A stretch of DNA of 64,000 nt. It comes from an uncultured Mediterraneibacter sp. Its GTDB lineage: Bacteria; Bacillota; Clostridia; Lachnospirales; Lachnospiraceae. Positions within the stretch are counted from its first letter, which is position 1. Every line of letters starts with the position of its first letter. Location: contig CALWFV010000001.1 in the NCBI GenBank assembly GCA_944377745.1, positions 186,001-250,000 of the forward strand. Direction: 5' to 3'. Of this stretch, positions 1 through 6,817 are shown one piece after another. The notes under the pieces are model-generated. The model was not told the DNA's origin, did no database searches, and was given only the letters and a program-made list of their open reading frames with translations. Made by a program: the position numbers and the translations under genes.

Positions 1-127
1 CCGACCCGCTCGGTCCCATCACCGCCACAAACTCTCCTTTCTCCACCTGAAACGACAGATGCTTCAGCACCGGGTAGACATGCTCCCCTGTGCGGTATGT
101 TTTATTCAGCTCTTCAACTCTCAGCAT
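1..127 (-). CDS. ABC transporter ATP-binding protein, N-terminal 42 residues only
   Basis: This is the start of an ABC ATPase running off the left edge. The visible residues begin MLRVEELNKTY and end at GPSGSG, the first part of the Walker A loop (about residues 38-43), with the usual A-loop region near residue 20. The ATG at 125-127 follows a strong AGGAGGAAAT ribosome binding site. The style (ELNKTYRTGE..., VLKHLSFQVEKGEF) is that of the LolD/MacB/BceA group of exporter ATPases, so an FtsX-like permease probably lies further left. It is divergent from the LytTR regulator at 359, which probably controls it. Signature and Walker B motifs are outside the window. Confidence 0.85.
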   Translation of the reverse strand, partial: MLRVEELNKTYRTGEHVYPVLKHLSFQVEKGEFVAVMGPSGS

Positions 128-186
128 AATATTTCCTCCTGATCCCTTCTTTGCGTCTGACACTCCATATGTCTGATACTTCATTT

Positions 187-258
187 ATTATAAAAACAGC
201 GTCATCTGAAAACCATTTTGCAAAAAGGTAAGTTTTGAAGGGATTTCGGAAAGTTTGG
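187..258 (-). promoter_or_regulatory. Promoter of the ABC transporter with two LytTR-type boxes
   Basis: On the minus strand a TATAAT -10 lies at 187-192, with a poor -35. Upstream of it, read on the plus strand, are TAAGTTTTG (229-237) and AAAGTTTGG (250-258). They are 9-bp direct repeats separated by 12 bp, so 21 bp centre to centre. The second fits the published LytTR consensus [TA][AC][CA]GTTN[AG][TG] at all positions and the first at eight of nine. The spacing is that of AgrA/LytTR sites. Placement upstream of the -35 suggests activation of the ABC genes by the adjacent regulator. Confidence 0.55.
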
Positions 259-289
259 CTGGTTATTCATTATTCACTGTACCAGGGTA

Positions 290-318
290 TGGCGCTTTCC
301 TCTAAAATCAGATATAAT
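290..318 (+). promoter_or_regulatory. Probable promoter of the LytTR response regulator operon
   Basis: A perfect TATAAT lies at 313-318, 17 bp after a weak -35 (TGGCGC, 290-295). It sits 41 bp upstream of the ATG chosen for the response regulator. Confidence 0.5.
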
Positions 319-358
319 GGAGAACGGCAATCTGCAAAAACAAAGAAGGAGCACATAT

Positions 359-1060
359 ATGGAGATCTGTATCTGCGATGACGAGAAAAAAATGAGAAAT
401 GCCCTGCGAAATGCAGTGGAGACAGAACTGCAGCTAAACGGCGTCTCCTGCGCTTTAAAGGAATTTTCATCCGGGGAGGCACTGCTTTGTTCTCTCGAGA
501 CTTCGGAACCGGATATCCTCTTCCTGGATATTGAAATGAAAGGTCTGAACGGAATGGAGACTGCTCACAGGCTGAGAGAACGATGCCGCAGGACCGTGAT
601 CATCTTTGTCACCGCCTATCCGGATTATGTGTTCCAGGGGTATGAAGTCCATGCCTTCCACTATATCCTGAAGCCTTACCGGGAAGAAAAGATCCGTGAA
701 GTGCTGCGTCTCGCCCTGGAAGAGACAGAGCGTCTGGAAGACCGATATTTCCTTATCGAGCAGAAAAGCCGGAGCCTGAAGATCCCGCTAAAGGATATCG
801 TCTATTTCAGGAGCGACCGCAAAAAGGTTTCTGCCGTGACAAATGGCCGCACTTATGAATTCTACGGGAAACTGGCGGACATCGAATCGGAGCTGCCGGA
901 ATATTTTATCCGCATCCACAACCGTTATCTTGTGAATCTGCGCCACGTTACAGACCTTGACGCTTCCTCCTGCATCTGCGGAGGAGAGGAACTCCCGGTA
1001 AGCCGTCCGAACCGTCATTCTCTTGCAGCCGCGTTTGCCAGAAATATGCTGGGCGGCTGA
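359..1060 (+). CDS. LytTR-family response regulator
   Basis: A 233-residue AgrA/VirR-like regulator. The receiver domain (about 1-115) shows the acidic pair D7-D8, the phosphoacceptor D57 in FLDIEMKG, T85 and K105. A LytTR DNA-binding domain follows (about 135-230, with the typical IHNRYLVN segment). The start chosen is the ATG at 359, preceded by AAGGAG at good spacing; an ATG at 317 is in frame but overlaps the -10 box. The kinase gene follows after 31 bp, so the two form an operon. Probable targets are the LytTR boxes at 229-258 in front of the divergent ABC transporter. The signal is unknown. Confidence 0.93.
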   Translation: MEICICDDEKKMRNALRNAVETELQLNGVSCALKEFSSGEALLCSLETSEPDILFLDIEMKGLNGMETAHRLRERCRRTVIIFVTAYPDYVFQGYEVHAFHYILKPYREEKIREVLRLALEETERLEDRYFLIEQKSRSLKIPLKDIVYFRSDRKKVSAVTNGRTYEFYGKLADIESELPEYFIRIHNRYLVNLRHVTDLDASSCICGGEELPVSRPNRHSLAAAFARNMLGG

Positions 1061-1091
1061 TTCCGGTCTGATAAAAGGAGGGGGAACTCAT

Positions 1092-2372
1092 ATGGAGACA
1101 TTGATCCATTTTCTCAGTATCATTCTTTATCTTATACAGGGCTGCTTTTTCTATAAGTCTGTCTGCTGCGCCATCCGCCCGCTGAATTCCCTCCCGGGGA
1201 AACTGCTGGCGTGGTTCCTGTTGAGCATGACAGGAAGCGTCAGGTTCTTTGCCGGGGATCCGGTCAATATCATCGGAACGCTCGGTCTTTTTCTCGCGGC
1301 GGTCTTTCTCCTTTTCCGGGGGCAGTGGTTCGTCAAGCTGGGGATTGTCATGATCTTCTATCCGATCATCGCGGCGTTCAATTTTCTGCACAACAGCCTG
1401 GGCGCAAATATCTTTTTTTCCTTTTCAGATGATATGGGGTTAAAAAACTATATCTTTTCCGTCCTGGCACAGGTCTTTCTGATCCTGTTCTGGTATCTCT
1501 TCCACAGGTTTATGGGCGAACGCCTTTCGAGGACATGCGGGGTGCTGGACCGGCGGTCCTGGATACTCCTCACTGTCATCTGCCTGGCTTCGCTGACTGC
1601 GGTCATCAGTCTGATCTGCTTTAATTTCTCCTCCGCTGTTGTACCCGCAGTCTATCCCTGCATGATAGCCTGCATCGTCACTAATTTTGGCAGCATCGGT
1701 CTTGCCGCCCGGCTTGCCGACACCGTCCTGGCGGATATGGATCGCAGGAATCTTCTGCTTCAGAAAAGCTACTATGAAGAACTGGACCGAAACCAGCAGC
1801 AGATCCGGAAGCTCCGGCACGATATGAATAACCATCTCTCTGTTCTGGAGGGACTTCTGGAAAAAGGGGATATACAGGACGCGATGGAATATTTCAAGGA
1901 TCTGGAAAAACATGTCCGGACAGGGACCCGCCGTTTCTGTAAAGACAGCATTGTAAACGCCGTGCTCAACGCGAAATACAACGCAGCAGAAGAGTCCGGC
2001 GCCGATTGCTTTTTTCATGTGGATATCGACGAAATCCTGGGCATTGACGCGGTATCCCTCTGCACCATCTTCTCCAACACGCTGGATAACGCTATTGAAG
2101 CATGCCTGAAGATCCCGGAAACAGAAAAACGGCGCATCTCTCTGAAAGCCCGATATACAGAGAACGGATACTTCAGCTATGAGATAATAAATTCAAAGAG
2201 AAATGAGATCAGAAAGAAAAAGGACGCCTTCCTCACCGACAAGGAAGACGCCCGCTCTCACGGTCTGGGGATTGCCTCAGTCCGGGATGTGGTCCGCAGG
2301 TATGACGGGACGCTGGATATCACTTACACGGAAGATGAATTCCGCGTCGTGATATTGATCAGGGCAAAATGA
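1092..2372 (+). CDS. GHKL-domain sensor histidine kinase (AgrC/HPK10-like)
   Basis: A 426-residue membrane kinase paired with the preceding LytTR regulator. The first 200 or so residues are hydrophobic with about six transmembrane segments, and there is no extracellular domain of note. The phosphoacceptor motif LRHDMNNHL is the HPK10 type, followed by the N-box NTLDNAIEAC and the G-box GLGIASVRDVV. The ATG at 1092 has AAAAGGAGGGGG just upstream; the open frame extends to 1023 but that part overlaps the regulator gene. Kinases of this class sense peptides or cell-envelope signals. The ligand cannot be told here, and no AgrB/AgrD pair is visible, so quorum sensing is not supported. Confidence 0.92.
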   Translation: METLIHFLSIILYLIQGCFFYKSVCCAIRPLNSLPGKLLAWFLLSMTGSVRFFAGDPVNIIGTLGLFLAAVFLLFRGQWFVKLGIVMIFYPIIAAFNFLHNSLGANIFFSFSDDMGLKNYIFSVLAQVFLILFWYLFHRFMGERLSRTCGVLDRRSWILLTVICLASLTAVISLICFNFSSAVVPAVYPCMIACIVTNFGSIGLAARLADTVLADMDRRNLLLQKSYYEELDRNQQQIRKLRHDMNNHLSVLEGLLEKGDIQDAMEYFKDLEKHVRTGTRRFCKDSIVNAVLNAKYNAAEESGADCFFHVDIDEILGIDAVSLCTIFSNTLDNAIEACLKIPETEKRRISLKARYTENGYFSYEIINSKRNEIRKKKDAFLTDKEDARSHGLGIASVRDVVRRYDGTLDITYTEDEFRVVILIRAK

Positions 2373-2384
2373 CCTCTGTCTCTC

Positions 2385-2801
2385 TCATCCCGCCTGCTCC
2401 GGCGTGTCGTCCTCAATCTCTTCCACAAAGGAAAAGTTCACCCCGTCCTCTGACCGGTACAGCGCTTCCGCCAGCTTTCCATCCTTTATATAGTCGCCGT
2501 CATCTCCCTGCCCCATTACCGCATACAGGATCCCATCTTCTTCATACATCTTTTCCACTGTATCAAAGGGATCAAATCCAAGTTCTCCTGTGATTTCTTC
2601 CGCCTCCGGAAGCGTGATGTCCTGAAATGTCTCCCCGCCGTCCAGAGTGACCATCATTTCCCCGCCCTTTGCGTAATATCCTTTTCCGTCCCTTGTCCAG
2701 AAGGAGCAGGTCAGATTCGTGCAAAAATAATCAGGCAGTGTGATGGGAGTCCAGTTTTCCAGATCTTCCGAGTAATATGTGCCGTAATGATATTTCCCCA
2801 C
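2385..2801 (-). CDS. Hypothetical protein with BNR/sialidase-like repeat style; possible remnant
   Basis: A 138-residue frame starting at a GTG. Phrases such as YYSEDLENWTPI, TLDGGETFQDI and YRSEDGVNFSFV look like BNR/Asp-box or exo-alpha-sialidase beta-propeller blades, so this looks like about three blades rather than a whole propeller. No signal peptide is visible. It lies in the same reading frame as the YhgE gene just upstream, separated only by its TAA and two codons. The GAGG before the GTG is too close to be an ideal ribosome binding site. It may be a small coupled gene, or the leftover end of a larger secreted protein. Function not assigned. Confidence 0.5.
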   Translation of the reverse strand: MGKYHYGTYYSEDLENWTPITLPDYFCTNLTCSFWTRDGKGYYAKGGEMMVTLDGGETFQDITLPEAEEITGELGFDPFDTVEKMYEEDGILYAVMGQGDDGDYIKDGKLAEALYRSEDGVNFSFVEEIEDDTPEQAG

Positions 2802-2807
2802 TGCCTC

Positions 2808-5480
2808 TTAAGCCAGCCCATGTTCTTCCAGCCACTCCATCCATGTGGTCTTCCCGTTCTCTATCTTTTTCGCCCGTACCTGGAATTCCAGGATCGTGAG
2901 CACAGAAAAGACCAGGAACAGCATCACAAGGAATGCAAGGCAGCCGTCAATGTTCTCCCCTCCGCTGATGGTACTGCGGAAAGCTGTCACCGTGTAGGTA
3001 AACGGCACCCAGCCATGGAGATACGGGACAAAGTTTCCGGAAATCTCCAGCGGGTATGTCCCCACGGACCCGGCAAGCTGGACCACCATAAAAATGAGCA
3101 TCAGGAAGCTGCCCACACGTCCCAGAAGGCTGGTAAAGAAATACATGACCGACATAAACGCCAGGGAAGCAATACACGCCGTCAGCACAGTCGTCCCCAT
3201 CCTCACCGGATCAAACCCGTCAAAAATATGCAGGGCGCCGATCATCACCACCGCCTGAAGCAGTGCCGTCGGGTAGAGGACGGACGCCTTGCTCATCCAC
3301 CATGCGGCGCCTGACCTCAGCTTTCCGGAATACTGGGTAAGGGGGTACATCAGGCTGAATGCGATACATCCGACCCACAGTCCCACGGACATCATATACG
3401 GCGCCATGGCATGCCCGTTATTTGGGACATCCGTGATCTGAGTTTCTTCTGTCTCAACCGGCGCGGAGAACATATCCACAGCGCTTTCGGAGGTATTCGT
3501 CTCCCGGATCTCAACTGCGCCTCCGTCCAGTTCCTCCGCAAGTGTCCCTGCCCCCTCCGTGACCTTCTCAAGTCCGTCTCCAAGTTTTCCGCTTCCATCC
3601 GCCATCTGTCCAGCCCCATCGCGTATCTGTCCTGCCCCTGCGCTGAGCAGTCCCGCGCCATTGAGCAGGGCGCCGCTTTTTCCTGTAAGCTCTCCGCTAC
3701 CGGATACAAGGGCGGCAGTCCCCTTTTTCAGGTTATCCGCCCCTTCCTGAAGCCGGCTGATCCCTCCGGCGAGCTGCGGCATCTGCCCTGCCATGCTCTG
3801 AGTCCCTTCAGCCAGCGTTTTATTTCCCTTTGCCAGTTCAGCCACGCCGCTGTTAAGGGACGCTGCTCCCTCGCTTAAAACAGAGGTTCCCTGCTCTTTC
3901 AGCTCATCCGCCCCGGAAGCAGCGCTTGAGATGCCCGCTGCCAGTTCAGGCGCTTTTTCCCTGAGGCTTTCTGTCCCGTTCCTCAGTTCATCGATCCCGC
4001 CGCTCAGAGAGTCCAGCCCTCCCGACAGGGCGTCTGCCCCCTCCTGTATCCCCAGGATCTGTCCGGAAAGTTCGCTGCTCCCTGCCGCTGCTCCATCCAC
4101 ACCGACAGTGTACGCGGACACTCCGTCCGCAACTGCATCCGCCTGCCCCTGAAGCGCCTGAAGCTGCGTCTGGAGTTCTGAAAGACGGCTTTGCAGTTCC
4201 GCCTGCCCCTCGATCGTGCTCCCGCCCTGGATCACTTCCCCATCTTCTCCCACAGAGCTGTATGCCTGCAGCCCTCCTGTCTGTGCGGCAAGCTGCCCCG
4301 ACAGATCCGCCAGAGAGGAAAGGGCTGATGATATCCCTGCCGTTCCGTCACGCAGGGACTGTGACTGTCCGCTCAGGGCGCTGAGCCCGGCGCTCAGTTC
4401 ATCTGCCCCGCCCTGCAAAGCTTTGACCCCCTCTGACAGCGAACGGGCTCCATCCTCAAGTTCTCCTGCCCCTGCGGACAGGGACGCTGCGCCGTCATTC
4501 AGAGTGGCAGCGGAATCCGGCAGCACGGACGCCGCTTCATCCAACTGTGAAAGTCCGTCCCGCAGATCTCCCATATTTGCGTCTACGTCCGCTGCACCGC
4601 CTGCAAGCTGGGCGCTTCCCGCGGACGCCGCGCTTGCCCCTTCCCGCAGTGCGGAAGCTCCCTGGTCCAGGGTCTTTACCCCTTCTGTCAATTCCGGCAT
4701 CTTATCCGCGAACTGACCTAACCCGTCCTTTAATTGTCCCGCTCCCTGGTCAAGTGCTCCGACGCCATCCGCCACCGCGCCAACTCCGGCTATGTACTGA
4801 CCCAGACCCTCTTCCATCTCTCTGCTTCCATCAGCAAAAGTCAGGGTGCTGTCTGCCAGGACCTGCAGGTTTTCCGTGATCGTCCGGCTGCCGTCCATCA
4901 ACTGTTCCGCCCCGTCTTTGATCTTCCCGGATCCCTCTGCCGCTTCCGCCATTCCTTCCCCTGCCTCTTCGATCTTCTCAAACATGACACGGGCATAGGT
5001 TTTAGTCACTTCCTCCCGGACTGAGTTTTCCAGCTCTTTCATCGCGCTCTCACTCATTTTGGAAGCGATATAATTTGTCCCCGGATTCGTCTGATAGTCA
5101 AGCTGCATCTTTTCCGGTTCCTTCTCTGTCACTGTGGCGGCACAGGCAGAAAAATCCTCCGGGATCGTTATGACCATATAATAAGTACCGTCTTTCAATC
5201 CCTGCTCCGCCCTGTCTCCTTCAGGAAAGCAAAAATCCAGCGCGTCGTTTGTCTTAAGTTCCTCCATCAGTTCCCGTCCCACTGCCAGTTCTTTTCCCTC
5301 ATAGCTGACCGGGACGTCCTTATTGACCACCGCTACCGGAAGCCTGTCCAGATTTCCATACGGATCCCACATAGATCCCAGAAAAAGGGTTGTATAGATC
5401 GTCGGGATCACTATGACCGCTGCAGTAACGATCAGGAGTATCCTGTTATGTAAGAGCCCTTTCCACTCTCTCTTTAACAT
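2808..5480 (-). CDS. YhgE/Pip domain membrane protein with long glycine-rich coiled region
   Basis: 890 residues. One transmembrane segment near the N terminus (about 20-45) precedes the YhgE/Pip N-terminal domain. Then comes a very long region (about 190-650) of repeated short units like LxxGaxxLxxG, LSGGL, LRDGT and LNSGV, and finally five or six transmembrane segments resembling ABC-2 permeases. The family includes the phage infection protein Pip and B. subtilis YueB, a phage SPP1 receptor; some members act in secretion or export. The start is the ATG at 5478-5480, 9 bp after AAAGGAG; an upstream in-frame ATG at 5516 lies within the operator-like repeat. Nearby genes do not show a type VII secretion locus. 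Confidence 0.88.
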   Translation of the reverse strand: MLKREWKGLLHNRILLIVTAAVIVIPTIYTTLFLGSMWDPYGNLDRLPVAVVNKDVPVSYEGKELAVGRELMEELKTNDALDFCFPEGDRAEQGLKDGTYYMVITIPEDFSACAATVTEKEPEKMQLDYQTNPGTNYIASKMSESAMKELENSVREEVTKTYARVMFEKIEEAGEGMAEAAEGSGKIKDGAEQLMDGSRTITENLQVLADSTLTFADGSREMEEGLGQYIAGVGAVADGVGALDQGAGQLKDGLGQFADKMPELTEGVKTLDQGASALREGASAASAGSAQLAGGAADVDANMGDLRDGLSQLDEAASVLPDSAATLNDGAASLSAGAGELEDGARSLSEGVKALQGGADELSAGLSALSGQSQSLRDGTAGISSALSSLADLSGQLAAQTGGLQAYSSVGEDGEVIQGGSTIEGQAELQSRLSELQTQLQALQGQADAVADGVSAYTVGVDGAAAGSSELSGQILGIQEGADALSGGLDSLSGGIDELRNGTESLREKAPELAAGISSAASGADELKEQGTSVLSEGAASLNSGVAELAKGNKTLAEGTQSMAGQMPQLAGGISRLQEGADNLKKGTAALVSGSGELTGKSGALLNGAGLLSAGAGQIRDGAGQMADGSGKLGDGLEKVTEGAGTLAEELDGGAVEIRETNTSESAVDMFSAPVETEETQITDVPNNGHAMAPYMMSVGLWVGCIAFSLMYPLTQYSGKLRSGAAWWMSKASVLYPTALLQAVVMIGALHIFDGFDPVRMGTTVLTACIASLAFMSVMYFFTSLLGRVGSFLMLIFMVVQLAGSVGTYPLEISGNFVPYLHGWVPFTYTVTAFRSTISGGENIDGCLAFLVMLFLVFSVLTILEFQVRAKKIENGKTTWMEWLEEHGLA

Positions 5481-5512
5481 TTTATCCAGTCTCCTTTCAT
5501 GCTTTATGATAG

Positions 5513-5588
5513 ACATAACATCTGATAACAGATATTATGTTGTTTATTTAAACATGATAAATTATAGAAGACTCCTGGAAAAATGCAA
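5513..5588 (-). promoter_or_regulatory. Promoter and operator-like inverted repeat of the YhgE gene
   Basis: On the minus strand, TTGCAT (5583-5588) and TATAAT (5561-5566) are separated by 16 bp. Just downstream of the expected start of transcription is an inverted repeat with arms CATAACATCTG (5514-5524) and CAGATATTATG (5529-5539) around ATAA, with one mismatched pair. The size and position fit a TetR-type repressor operator. No TetR gene is in the window. The rest of the 5589-5704 interval shows nothing. Confidence 0.6.
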
Positions 5589-5704
5589 CCGTTGATTTCA
5601 CTTCGTTTTGTCGGTTACCGGACAGTTTTTCAATATTCTGTCTATCTTTTATTCTTTTTTAATAACTTCTCAAAGCATAATGGTCACGGCGGATCCATCC
5701 TACC

Positions 5705-6214
5705 TTATACGTCAGGGCATGTCTCTATATTCAATATGCTTCCTAAGATATAACCGCAGTCCCAAGCCTGAAACTTCGGCTCATCGAACAGGAAACAAGG
5801 ATGCTTAAATACGCAGGGCAGACCATCAATATCAAACACAGGGATCCTCTCCCCTTCCGTCATCGGCACGATCTCAAGCGTCCCGGGAAATCTCTCCCCG
5901 AAGGCTTCCTCATCACGGTAAATCCTTCCCTGATATTCAGGGATTCTGAGAAAGCGTCCGCAAAATAAAAAATCAATCCTCCGCACGACCGTTCCTCCCG
6001 TGCCTTCTTCCGGGACAGGATGCACCGTTTCCTCCGCGCGTATCTTCATGATATCCACACCTAATGAACGGAAAAACGCTTTCTGCTTCTCTGACATGCC
6101 GTCACAAATTTTTTCATTTATCCGTTTATCTTCTGCGTAGTCATTTGACAGGTACAGTTGCCTTGTCGCCTCCACATTTATGTCTGTCTCCCAAGGATAA
6201 AACTCAAATGTCAT
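5705..6214 (-). CDS. Hypothetical protein, 169 residues
   Basis: I do not recognise a family. The protein is soluble, begins MTFEFYPWETDIN, and has no signal peptide or transmembrane segment. It has a run of acidic and aromatic residues and four cysteines spread through the second half. The ATG at 6212-6214 is preceded by AGAGGAGACAG, a good site; the open frame continues to 6268 but without a better start. It stands alone between the YhgE promoter and the type I toxin locus. The coding look is clear (GC-rich third positions, consistent with neighbours), so it is probably a real gene. Confidence 0.7.
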   Translation of the reverse strand: MTFEFYPWETDINVEATRQLYLSNDYAEDKRINEKICDGMSEKQKAFFRSLGVDIMKIRAEETVHPVPEEGTGGTVVRRIDFLFCGRFLRIPEYQGRIYRDEEAFGERFPGTLEIVPMTEGERIPVFDIDGLPCVFKHPCFLFDEPKFQAWDCGYILGSILNIETCPDV

Positions 6215-6327
6215 TTTCTGTCTCCTCTCGGCACATAAATTCACATGGATTTTCAGGTAACAGTTCATCCATCAGTGCGGTTTTCCGAATGACGCGGTTG
6301 AATTGTTACATTTTCATTTTCAAAAAC

Positions 6328-6356
6328 TTGAATCATCAGGAGCAATATGCTATAGT
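6328..6356 (+). promoter_or_regulatory. Promoter of the antisense RNA
   Basis: TTGAAT (6328-6333) and TATAGT (6351-6356) are separated by exactly 17 bp. Transcription should start near 6363, at the left end of the short RNA that faces the toxin gene. Confidence 0.7.
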
Positions 6357-6362
6357 GGGAAT

Positions 6363-6462
6363 AGAAAAGGAACAACCGCCCACAAGGGGGTTGACCTCGA
6401 AAGAATAACTTTATAGAATCGCCACTCCTTCGCTCGTCAAAGTTTCGGGGTGGTTTTTCTAT
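6363..6462 (+). ncRNA. Short antisense RNA, probable type I antitoxin
   Basis: About 100 nt from the promoter at 6328-6356 to an intrinsic terminator formed by CCACTCC (6422-6428) and GGGGTGG (6446-6452), followed by TTTTTCT. It carries a second stem around ACCGCCCACAAGGGGGTT (6374-6391). It converges on the toxin gene on the other strand, so it would pair with the 3' part of the toxin mRNA, as in txpA/RatA-type and Fst-type modules. No open reading frame of note. Ends are inferred from sequence signals, not measured. Confidence 0.65.
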
Positions 6463-6473
6463 GCCTTAAAACA

Positions 6474-6566
6474 TTACTTCAAGTTCGCGAAAACGAATGT
6501 CAGCAATGCCAGAATGAACATCCCAAAAGCCATCAGATCTTTAAAGTCAAACGGTTTCTTGTCCAT
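6474..6566 (-). CDS. Putative holin-like toxin (type I toxin peptide)
   Basis: A 30-residue peptide starting MDKKPFDFKDLMAFG and ending in a hydrophobic stretch (FILALLTFVFANLK): a short charged head, then one membrane helix with a positive end. This is the pattern of the small holin-like toxin family of Firmicutes, which depolarises the membrane when not held down by antisense RNA. The ATG at 6564-6566 has GGGGGTGG in front; an earlier ATG at 6579-6581 has no ribosome binding site. It has its own promoter at 6634-6662, and its 3' side overlaps the converging RNA at 6363-6462. Confidence 0.75.
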   Translation of the reverse strand: MDKKPFDFKDLMAFGMFILALLTFVFANLK

Positions 6567-6633
6567 CAGCACCACCCCCATTCTATGTAAGAATAGAGGT
6601 CAGCCACCCTGCAACACAGTTTTTCCTGTCCAT

Positions 6634-6662
6634 ATATTACCATAAGCACGCAATGTGTACAA
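6634..6662 (-). promoter_or_regulatory. Promoter of the holin-like toxin gene
   Basis: On the minus strand, TTGTAC (6657-6662) and TAATAT (6634-6639) are separated by 17 bp. The mRNA would start near 6627 and carry a leader of about 60 nt before the toxin ATG. Confidence 0.65.
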
Positions 6663-6694
6663 TATTATTTTATTATCACCGGAATCCTGCTTTG

Positions 6695-6730
6695 TAAAAA
6701 TAGCGCAGATAATGTCTCCACTATCTGCGC
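6695..6730 (-). terminator. Intrinsic terminator of leuS
   Basis: A perfect 9-bp stem, GCGCAGATA (6703-6711) and TATCTGCGC (6722-6730), is followed on the minus strand by TATTTTTAC. A second perfect hairpin with 10-bp arms (CTTATGGAAC at 6761-6770, its complement at 6778-6787) lies between this and the leuS stop; it lacks a U-tract. Confidence 0.8.
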
Positions 6731-6817
6731 CGTTTCCCTGAACAAATCTCCAGGCACTTTCTTATGGAACCGTTAATGTTCCATAAGCCTGTATGCTGTT
6801 GCGAGGTTTCCCCCTGA

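Noticed and set aside
359-2372. Agr-type quorum-sensing locus
   Set aside because: Only the kinase and regulator are present; no AgrB-like protease or AgrD-like peptide gene was found nearby.
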